A stretch of DNA of 64,000 bases, from contig OZ020304.1 in NCBI GenBank assembly GCA_963971305.1, positions 17,962,103-18,026,102 of the forward strand, given 5' to 3'. The position numbers and the translations under genes are program-made. This stretch comes from Arcuatula senhousia (taxonomy: Eukaryota; Mollusca; Bivalvia; Mytilida; Mytilidae). Under the pieces are notes generated by a model that saw only the letters and a program-made list of their open reading frames with translations, had not been told where the DNA came from and did no database searches. The stretch's first letter is position 1. Each line of letters starts with the position of its first letter. This document shows, in pieces, positions 26,128 to 38,100 of this stretch.

Positions 26128-29100
26128 CAAATATGTGACAACCCTAAATTGTTTGTAGAGGGCGCTAGTGCAGGTGATGTACACCAGGGTCGCCTTGGTA
26201 ACTGCTGGTTCGTGTCTGCTGCCTCATGTTTGGCTCAAAATAAAGAAGTTTGGCACAGGGTAAGAATTTTAGAGAAATGAAGATTACAACAAAGTTCAAG
26301 GCAATAAATTTTGCTACGTCTGATGTGCATTCATCTATTCAAGACTCATCAGAAGGTCTCTAGCCAAAATGATGAAATGCCAAACACGGTATGAAGAGCA
26401 TTGAACAATACAATCAAATAATTATAGAAAATTGGTTTTATGATAGCTATATTATATGCATTGTATTGTAAAGAAGGCTAAGGGCTGTTCTATAATTAAA
26501 TGTGTGGGGGTGTCGGGAGGCACTTTTATCTTTACCCCACCACCCATGAAAAAATGATAGATTTTTATCATTGTTTCTTCACAAAACATTTCTAAAACAC
26601 CCACCACCCACCATATATGTAATAGAAATTCCTCCCGACCCCCCACACGTTTAATTCTGGAACAGTCATAAGACTGCTTTAAAAGTTGTATCAATCTTAT
26701 TATTCACTCTGCCAAAAATAATTTTATTTTATGCAATTCAATCATTACAACATGTTCTACATTTTTAGGGTCAAAACAAACAAAAAAGGATATTAAGTAA
26801 TAGGGAAAATTATGCAGAGCCATCTATTATAGGCCAATAAAAGATCAGATACCTTGCAAAATTGATACAACATGAACAAGGAAACTAATTATCAACACAC
26901 ATGACACAGACATGACAGAAACTCTCAATTTCAACCCATATCTCAAATCCTCATAGTGATACCTGTAACAGTAGAACAATACACTTTGTATATTTAATAT
27001 TAAAACATTGCAAATAATAAATGTTTTACTTTCTAAGGTTATACCAGATGTGAAGGAACAGGAATGGAATGATGAGAAACCTGATGATTACCAGGGAATT
27101 TTTTATTTCCGTTTCTGGCGATACGGAGAATGGGTAGAGATTGTTATAGACGATTTCCTGCCAACTGTGAATGATGAACTTATCTTTATACATTCACAGT
27201 CCAAAAATGAATTCTGGAGTGCCTTATTGGAAAAAGCTTATGCTAAGTAGGTTTGATGTTGTGTAAGATATGGTGACATTATACTGTCGAAGTGTTTATT
27301 TTTCACAAGTGGAATATATAATTAAGAATTGTGGCCTGAAATAGAGGGAAACCAAATTGTTATTGCAAGGGCTTGCTTTAGGGAAAACAACAACCTTAGG
27401 GATTTCAATTCAGAATGTATCAATCTAGAAAGGGACTCAATGATTTTATTGTCTGGCCTGTGTTAATTTACTGGCGGCAGCCACGGCGTTAGCTTTTTGG
27501 AAACATTTTATGAGCACCTCCATATCTCAAGAGCTATAGGTCCTGGGTTGATGAAACTTGGTATGCATATGCCCAAGTAGTAGCTTAGCATAGTTGCATC
27601 CCCATCTTTTGACCTTGACCTTGAATCTTTGGTTGAGTGACTGACAATTTTTAGCCGAGTTGCAACGAAGTTGAACTCGGCTATTGTGATGATGATGGCG
27701 GGCGGCTGGGCGGGCGGGCGGGCGTGCGGGCGTGCGGGCGGGCGTCAACAATTGGTTTCCGGACCATAACTCAAAAAGTTGTGAACCGATTTTAATGAAA
27801 CTTTGGGATATTGTTACATACCATAAGAGGAGGAACCCTATTGATTTTGGGGTAAATCCGTTCAAGGTCAAGGTCACAGCGACAGAAAAACCTTAGAAAA
27901 TTTCTTGAATTAATGGTTTCCGGACCATAACTCAAAAAGTTTTCAACCGATTTTATTGAAAGTTTGGGATATTGTTACATACCATAAGAGGAGGAACCCT
28001 ATTGATTTTGGGGTAAATCCGTTCAAGGTCAAGGTCACAGCGACAGAAAAACCTTAGAAAACTTCTTGAATTAGTGGTTTCCGGACCATAACTCAAAAAG
28101 TTGTGAACCGATTTTAATGAAACTTTGGGATATTGTTACATACCATAAGAGGAGGAACCCTATTGATTTTGGGGTAAATCCGTTCAAGGTCAAGGTCACA
28201 GGGACAGAAAAAGGTTAGACAATTTCTTGAATTAATGGTTTCCAGACCATAACTCAAAAAGTTTTCAACCGATTTTATTGAAAGTTTGGGATATTGTTAC
28301 ATACCATAAGAGGAGGAACACTATTGATTTTGGGGTAAATCCGTTTAAGGTCAAGGTCACAGCGACAGAAAAACATTTGAAATTTACTTAAAAAAGCAGT
28401 TTCTGGTCAAATACTCAAAAAGTTGTCAACAGATTTTAATGAAACTTTGTAATGTTGTTTTGTTACCAATTATAAGAGGAGAAACCCAAATGATTTTAGG
28501 GTAATTTCGTTATACGGCAACTTGGCTTTTGCACCCATGTGCATATTGATTTTCAATACATAAAATAGCAATGGAAAAGGTTTGGGAGCATCTCCATATC
28601 TCAAGAACCATAGGTCCTAGGTTGATGAAACTTGGTATGCAAATGCCCCAGTAGTAGCTTCGTACAGTTGCATCCCCATCTTTTGACCTTGACCTTGATT
28701 TTCCGGTTGATTGACTTTGACAATTTTCAATTCATATAATAGCAATGGAAAAGTTTTGCAAGCACCTCCATATCTCAAGAACTATAAGTCCTAAGTTGAT
28801 TAAACTTGGTATGCATATGCCCCAGGAGTCGCTAAGCAAAGTTACATCCCCATCTTTTGACCTTGACCTTGATTTTCTGGTTGAGTGACTTTGACAATTT
28901 TCAATACCTATGCATGTAATAGCAATGTTTAAGTTCTAAAAACATCTTTTGACATCAGCAGCTGAAAATCCATGTAAATTCAAAATATTGTGGAAGTAAG
29001 AAAGAATACATGTAATTGTTTCTGATGGTGCTGGCAGGTGAGACATACTTTAGTGTTAACTCTTGTTATATTATTGATTCATCATTTACCTGGTGACTTC

Positions 29101-32100
29101 CCAATATTGGGGCTCCTGCAAGGTACCCCCATCAGGTCGCAAGGTCGCTTTTAAAAGGCATATTTTGGCGGAGGTCGCAGGTCATTTTTTGGCAAAGGTC
29201 GATTTTATGAAGTGTAGGTCGGAAGTCGCCTTAAAAAGCCCTCAGGTCGCAGGTCGTTTTTAACCCTGCGGGAGACACAATATTGATTTTTATACCACCG
29301 CAAAAAAATTGCGGTTTTATTATGGTATGATTCAAGGGTGGTACAATATAATTGTTGCCCTCCAAATGTAAACAAAGCAAGGAAACATCCTGAATTGTTT
29401 CTCTGCTTTGTTTACAAAAAAACAAAACAAAAAAACATTCAAATTGTTTTTTGATCTCATATCTGTATGATAACCAATCAAAGTATAAGAAATTTTCCAA
29501 AAATATAATAATATTTCATATTTTCTTCATTAAACATGTTAAATTGGAGCTTTTATTTTCGAGTAATATAATTTTCATGGTTTCACATCCAAATCGTTAC
29601 TCTCTATACATAAACTAACATTTCAGCTTTGTTTTGGCTGGATTATACAAAATGAAAATCAAGTAAGATTTAAAAAGTCAGTGGTCAGTTGGGCAGGGAA
29701 CTTTTTTTAATCAGTTTTCTTGGGGTCTGCCTTTAACAAGATAAAGCTGTTTTGGTTGCGGCCTAATTTTTATAATTTTTTTTTTAATTCTAGATTGTTT
29801 GGTTGTTATGAAGCACTTGATGGTGGAGATCTCGGAGAGGCCTTAGAAGATTTCACTGGAGGAGTATCGGAGCAGGTTGATCTGGTCAAGATGGGCGTGG
29901 CAGATAATCCAGAGGAGAGGGCAGCACTGTTTAAAAAGTTTGCAAAAGAAATTGATAGAAATTCTCTCATGGCTGCGTCAATTCCTGTATGTTTATTATA
30001 AAGATATAAAGAGTGTTCAAATATAGGTTTTCTTCTTCCTATTCTGTAACATTTTAGGGTAAAAAAAATTAAGGACAATTTTACAATTTTGAATACAACT
30101 TTCATGAAATTCAACTGTCTTACATAAGCTACTACATGATAATTTGATTCTGGCATTTTAGTTTGACATAATTCTGTTAGCTAGTTGCCTCGATTTATAG
30201 GCAGTTAAAAACATACCTCCACTTTATTAGAATTATGACCTTTGGACATATCATCCTTTTACCAGAGATGCTTGAAACAAAATGTAAACATGAAATTTCA
30301 GAAATAAGATACAGGTAGCTGATTTTAAGATTAGAATTAAAATTGTTTCTGTGTTGAATATATTTTGTAGGCTTTGAGTAGTGATGAAATGGAATCTGCG
30401 ACATCAACTGGTCTAGTCAAAGGTCATGCCTATGGTATCACTGCCGTCCGTAACATACATCTGGACAACCAGTCCTTCTTCAGTCGATTGTTCAAGTCTG
30501 ATAACAAGATACCAATGATAAGACTACGGAACCCTTGGGGACAAGGAGAGTGGAAGGGGGCCTTCAGTGATGGGTAGGTATAAAGACTACAGAAACATGG
30601 GGGAGTGGAAAGGGGGGCCCTGAGTGATGGGTATATATAAAGTCTTAAGAACCCCTGGGGACAAGGGGAGTGGGAGGGGGCCTTAAGTGATGGGTAGGTA
30701 TAAAGACCAAGGATTCCCTTGGGACAAGGAGAGTGGAAGAGAGCCTTCAGTGATGGGTATGTATAAAATCTTAGGCAACCTTGGGGACAGGGGGGTGGAA
30801 GGGGGTCCTAAGTGATTGGTTTGTATAAAAAAGTGACTTGTTGAAAGTTGATATAAAGAAATGCCTTATCACTATATGTCTTTAACTGGACAATGTTAAA
30901 GCTTTCTTGGTATTTAAATATTATGATGGGTCATTTACACATCCTAAGAATGACAAGAATTCATTAAATTAATAGGAAACAAGTCTGTAATATACTGAGT
31001 CCACTTGTGTGTGCTTTACAGAATAATTAATTAGGGGTCACTTAGAGTTATCTTGCCTTGTTGTGGTTGTGGTCTTGGAAATGTCTTCTTTTTCTGCAAC
31101 AATATATCCTGGTATTTAGCTGGCAGCCTTTTCTCATAATACTGGTGTTGTAAAAGACAAAATTGATGAATGTACATGTATACAAGAATTAAGAACATTA
31201 TGAAATAGGGCTAAAAACAAAATATAAAAATCAATCAGAATCTACATGTTTGCAATATAGATCCACCAAAAAGAAAATCTACTCTTTTTAGTTCGTAAAA
31301 TCTGGGTTTTTTTTTGTGGATAAAAAGGGTGCTCTACTTATATTTTTTTTCAATTCACAGGTCTGAAGAATGGAATAAAATCCCAGAAGAGGAAAAGAAA
31401 AGAGTTGGACTTACCTTTGAAGAAGATGGAGAATTTTGGTATCATCTTATTTCTAAAAAAAATTTCATCTCTAACAATGAAATGAGCTTCACCTGAAATT
31501 CATACAAAAATGGTGCGAAACTGTCTCAGATGAAAATAACTTTTCACATGAAATTGACTTGAATAAATGAATGTGATTTCAAGCAAAATTCACTTTCATT
31601 TTACATGAACACTCATTTCACATGAATTCCATGTGATTTCAGGTATAGGCTTGATTCAGGTGACTTTCATGTGAAACTCAAGGGAGTCAAATTTGCCTTT
31701 GCACTTAACACAATCTCATGATTTTTTAGAATTAAAAAATGAATTGATATGCGTGCAATAGTTTAGGATATTAGTCCTGTTGTTGAATTGTTACCTCATG
31801 TATATTTATTCTATTGCAGGATGTCTTTTGATGACTTTTGTCAGAACTTTGTACACTCTGTAGAGTCGACAATATATCCATCTTCACCATATATGAAAGC
31901 TGGCAGGAAGGTCGTACTTATTGTCAATAAAGTGATTTCTCATGTATATATTTATTTTATAGGATGTCTTTTGATGATTACTGTCAGAACTTTGTACACA
32001 CCGCTGTCTGTAGAGTAGTCAATACCTCTATGTTTACCATCAACAAAACCTGGCATGAAGGCTGTGCTCATGGCGAGTGGAAACGACCAGACAGAGCAGG

Positions 32101-35100
32101 AGGCTGTGCAAATAACAAGGACACTTTCTTACAGAATCCTCAGGTATTACCTAGAACTAATAAGGAAACAGATCAACAATGATAACAGTTAACACATTTA
32201 TTATTTGTGCTCTAACTCTAGACTACAAAATATAAGCAAAATATTCACACACAACTATTTCATCTTATTCATAATTCAAGATGAACCCTAGGATGAAACC
32301 AAATGGCCCTTGCTTAATGGTAACTTGACAAAAAAGGAAAAACATCACATCACAATTTTCTATTAAGAGTATTGAGGAAATATTATCTATCTATCTGATT
32401 ATTTTCTTGACCACTTTTATGTCACCTGTTAGTAAAAATCCTCCTTTTAAATTGTTTTAAGGAAGTACACAAAAAATAAGGGTATCTGCAGTAACCATAA
32501 ACTTTTGAAATTTCTCCTTCCATAATATTTGAAGTTTCAAAATTAAAAAAAGAAATGTTTATACTTTTCAATGTCACTGCACATACAATTAAAACATGTA
32601 AAAATTACAGTGTTGTCTCATTATATTCCAAATTACTCTTTAAAACACAGATTATTTTTATGCATTCCTAACAGAAGCAGAGGGTTATATTATGTTTGGA
32701 TATCAATTCCAAGTCAAGTTGACCTTTAGGTGTATGTTACTTTTTTTTTAAGGAAATTTGATATACATAAATGTAAGGAAATTAACTAACAAAAACATTA
32801 TATTATACATGTGCACCCCCTTCCCACTTCTCTGTGGGTTTCATTTCTTTGTTGTATTTACGTTCATTTCGACCAAATATTCAACTGTGACATCACTGTT
32901 TCTAAGTAGCTACGTACCACGATATTAGGAAATAACAGTATACTTTCAATTTCATAGTTTTTTGACAGAGAAAAGTTTATATTGCTAATAGGGCATATTG
33001 TCAATTGCGCATATTCCTGTTTCATCCTATGTTGTATTTTTGTCTATTTACAGTTCATATTTGAAGTATCAGATGATGATGATGATGTCATGTTCCATCT
33101 TCTACAGAAAACTAGTCGAGCTCAAGGTGGTAGTGAGAATCTGACAATAGGATTCACAATTATACAGGTAAAGGTCATAGGGGTAGTGAGAATCTGACAA
33201 TAGGAGTCACAATTATTCAGGTAAAGGTCATAGGGGTAGCGAGAATCTGGCAATAGGTTTCACAAATATTCAGTTCAATGTCATAGGATAGTAAAAATCT
33301 GATGATAGAATTCACAATTATTCAGGTAGAGTTTTTAGGTTGAGGTCAAAGGTTGTGAGAATTTGACCATAAGATTTTCTATAAATCTGCTTAAATGTCT
33401 ATATTAAAGTCAAAAGGGGTTACTAATTGTTTAAAATATGGACATGATGCAATAATACTGTTGTCCAGCATCAATACAGGGAGATAATTCAAGTTTGATT
33501 TGCAGGATATCTTTTAGTGAACATGTTTTTGTAACTCTTGTTTGTCCTGTTTTGTTGTAAACATATTGCATTAATAATTTTGACATAAATTTGACATTGC
33601 AAAATTGTTGTCTTAAGCATCATTGTAACATTTGATTTGAGTATTTGAGTGAGTTTTCTATGTATGTACATGTAAAGATCATTGCAGTTTATTTTATTGT
33701 GGATTATATGTTTATGAAAATAAACTTTGCTAATATATATCATTTGTACATGGTTAAACCATAAAAACAAAATAATATTTCTGATAAATTTATTTTATTT
33801 TCAAACAAAAACAATACACTATGATTTTGGTACATGAAACGGTTACAACATATACAGAAGCACTAATTGAAAATTAAAACAAAAGTATTAGGACTAACAA
33901 TCTCTGGAGTAGAGGCAAAAATCTTCTGTAAGAGTCTGGACAGTACTGTCTTGGTAAGGTTGTCTTCCCCTTGGAGAACTCTCTTGTGTGGAGTCATCAT
34001 TAGTAGCAGGAGTAGGGACTGGGTTGGCAGAAGTCAGAATCATGGTAGATAACTCTTGGATCTGTTGCCATTTCTGTGTTTGGTACTGTTTGTAAACTTT
34101 CTGTAAACCTAGAGTGATTGACTTCTTGGTATGAAGATACTGGCTGTTGCCTTGGTTACCATTGATGATTGATGTGAATAGTCGATGGTCTAACTTTTCT
34201 AGTCTACATTCCAACAAGTTAAGTTGAGTGGCTGCTTGGTCATGAGTAAGGAGTAGTTTCTTGAGTTGCTGAGCATAAGATACAACAGAAGAGTATTCCA
34301 TGGTTTTGTAGTTTGGCTGGTTTCGGCAGATGTTGAAAGATATGAAGTAGATTGTGATATGACTTTTGCCAGTGGGGGACTTGTATTTAAGGAACTTCAT
34401 TTTACTCAAAATTCACTAAGCTTGGTAGTTGCATTTAGTGGTGTTCACCTATTAGCTCTGTTGATTATGAAGATAAAAGAAATAGATTAGTTTATTGTCC
34501 ATTTATAATTGGACTTCAAAGAACCACTCAATTAATTTCTAGTTTTGTAATGAACCAATCAATTATTGAACTTCAAAGATTAACTCAAATAATTATTAGT
34601 TTTCTAAAGACCCAATCAAATTATTTCCAAATATCAACTATTTACTAATTAATAAGTTGAATCATTTAATAATTGGTGGAATAAAATATTTTGTTGTACA
34701 TTTAATAAAAAAAAAGTATTTTTTTTTAACAATAGAATTTGGTGCTTACAAGTTGTTTGTCTTTCTTTTTTTATCGAATTAAATGACTAGAAATTAATAA
34801 ACATCATTAATAGAAAAGGAACACATAACATTGTAAAATAAGTTGCTTTAAACTTTTGTTGGATTCTTATTTTAATTTAAGGGTATGAAGAATTTGACAA
34901 TAATTTTCCAATTATTTAGGTAAATTATCCAAGACAAGGCTTCAGAGTATTGTGAATTAAGCAATAAAGTTTACAAAAATTCAAGCAAAGAACTTAAGCA
35001 GGGGTAAACAGGGAGCTGTTTATTCCCCACCTATGAAAGTATTTTGGTCCTTTTATCTGTCAATAATCATATTGATCTAATGCATGTAATTCTTTTATCT

Positions 35101-38100
35101 TACTTGGTGCCAGGACATTATGTATTTTGGACATACTGTGGATTCATATATTTTTGTGGGTACCAATTTTTGTTGTTTGACAGAAAAGTATCATTTAGTG
35201 GATTCTTAAATTTGTGGTTCTTAAGTCCTCAGGATAAAGATCAATTGTTGGGTATTAAATTTTGTGGGTTAAGCTCATCCACTAAAACCATGAAAATTGA
35301 TACCCCATGAATAATAATAAAACCACAGTATTCTTGTTTGAATTGAATAAAGAAACCATCAGAACACCATACATTCTAATCATGGTCACCAAAAGTCAGC
35401 ATCACAACCATCTGTGTTTTACCAACAATGATGTAACAGCTGACTGTGTGATAATAGCATCAAAATTGTAGTATGAACCCAAAGTTCTCATTTGAAAACA
35501 GCTGGCTGCACTTTTGTCGTTCATACTTCCAGTAGCTTTTCATTACACAAAAAGTTCCAACATTCAAATCAAATAAAATCTTCATTGTGGTCTTTTTAAA
35601 ATACATTATGATTAAATAGCATGTATTTTGTTTTGTTTATAGGTAGAAGAAAATCGACGTTACAGAATCCATGACCTATCACAGCACACCATTGTTACAT
35701 CTACCATATTTAAGAATCAGCGATCCATTTTCCTCAAGCATAATTTAACAAAAGGCAGATATGCTGTTGTAGCATGTACCTTTGACCCAGGACTTGAAGA
35801 ATCATTTCTGTTTAGAATGTATAGTGGCAATGCAAACGATTTCAAGTATGTATATCTTTGTTTTTAATGCTTGTATCAAATTGCAAAAAAGAGCATTGTT
35901 CTTAGGCATGTATGTTGAAATACTTTTGCTTCATTGTCTTCTTGCAAAAGACTTTTGATATATCTCTTTGATTTTCATATTGAAGCTAAAATAACTTGAA
36001 TTTTTTTATTTAATCATAAAAAGGTATTTTTAAAAATAAATTTTAACCCTGTTTATAAGTCTTTCTGACATGTATAATGTTTGAATTTGGTTATCCATAT
36101 GCTAAAATTGATATTTGCTGATTTTTTTTTATACAATTACATGACTGTAGATACAGAAAATCTGTTGAAGTCAAAAATGGGTGGATTTGGTTAAACAGGA
36201 AATATGTGAGCGACAGACCTGAAATCCAATCCCACATTATGGGACCCCACCCTGATGCTGTATACCAAATATCAAGTGGCTGTGATTAGTAGTAATTTCT
36301 TCCTCACCCGCAGGCAGTTCGCCCGCCCGACATTCACCATTTTATAAACCAGATTTTTCACTCTGTGAAATCCAGCCAAAAAATGAAATCTTTTGTATAT
36401 TTTCAGACCGCTTCTCCATGATAAACCACAGAAGAGCTTCTGGAACTGTTGTGCTAAAACTCCTAAAATGGTAACCAAAATTAAAGTTATGAAAGCAGAA
36501 GGATTGGAAAGACAGGAAAGATCAGGTTAGTCTATATATGGTCACCAAAGGTCAACACCACAACCATCTGTGCTATACCAAGAATGATGTAACAACTGAC
36601 TGTGCGATAATAGCATATGACACAAGATTAAATTATATGGCACCCATAATAAGCAAACATCAATATATTCTAGTCCAGGAATTGGAGTTTAATGAGTTGT
36701 ATCACATTGTAAGTACCTGACATATTGTTTTGTGAACACATAAAAAAGTTACTTGAGACATTGTTATCTGAATGAAGCAAATGAGTCAGAAAAGACCATG
36801 ACAAAACTATGTTACTTTCTCTGTGGTTTAATTTTTGCTCATTTATGCAGGTGGATAGAAATTGAAAATAATAATCCTGCGAAAATATCCATATAACACA
36901 AGTCATATACAAACACATACACAAACTGTGAAAATAAAACCAGCAAATATTTGATAGAAAAAAAGAGATAACAAGCTAAATAAGATATACAAACTAATGC
37001 CAAAACAAGAGTGTGCTCATGTGCCCTTGAAGTGTTCACAGCTCTTTCATGTTGAGGGTAATGACACTAGTTTATTTAGAAAACTGATAACAAAATTCAG
37101 AGTAAGTGATCATGAACTACTAATAGAAACTGGAAGATACAAAAACATTCCAAGAGATAAGAGACTGTGTACTACATGCAACATATTGGATGATGAAGAG
37201 CACTTCTTCTTTAATTGTAAACTTAATGATAATAATAGAGAACAACTATTTACCTTTTATAAAATAAATCCATATTGTAATACTTTAAATAGAACACAAA
37301 TAATTAGTAAAATATTAAACCCGTCAACTCCTGAGGAAATTAAAACAGTCGTTTCTTTTTTGCAACAGTCATTAGAACTGAGGAGAGGAGACTAGCAAAC
37401 TGTTTTATTTTATTAAGGTTTATATGTTATAATGTTTGTATGTGTAATGTTATCAACTATGTTGATATAAGTATGTACTACTACGACCCAAATGGGTTAA
37501 AGTTTTCAAATAAAGTCTATAAAGTCTGTTTACAAAATTTATTGTTGAGAGTTAAATAGCAACACCATACAGTTGATTTTACTTCTGTTATATTTGTGTT
37601 AATCATTGATGTTATATTTTTACATCAATCTTTTTAAAAGTGTTTTTGTCAGATTTTCATATTGTTACCAAATACTTTACTAAAATTGTCTCATTGTTTA
37701 GGTGCTGACCCATATTGCATTATAAAATGTGAAGGAGAGACGGTGAGGACCAGATCATGCTCAGATACAACATCTCCAGAGTGGAACCAGTCTGCTGTAT
37801 TCTTCAGAAGGTCACCTAATAAACCAATCAAAGTTCAGGTGAGATATATACCATGATGAATGATCGGATGGTATTTTTATAATGTTACGAAAGTTCAGGT
37901 CAGGAAAAGAATATTACTATGATTGAGTGGATGGTATTTTTAGAAGTCTGAAAGCAGACTATTAAGGTCCCCACATATTCTTGAAACATGGAAGAGTCCT
38001 TGAATTTCATTTTGAAGTTTAACAATCCTGGAAAAGACCTTAAATTATTCAAAATTTGAAAATATCATTGAAAAACGCTGAATTTGGGTAGATTGGCAGT

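Noticed and set aside
27527..27877. minus-strand 116-codon frame with [13 protein letters not shown]
   Set aside because: It is the reverse reading of a GC-rich ggcgggcgg tract in a Helitron-like element.
36670..37039. minus-strand frames in calpain intron
   Set aside because: AT-rich, overlapping the LINE fragment's flank, with no motif or coding signature.
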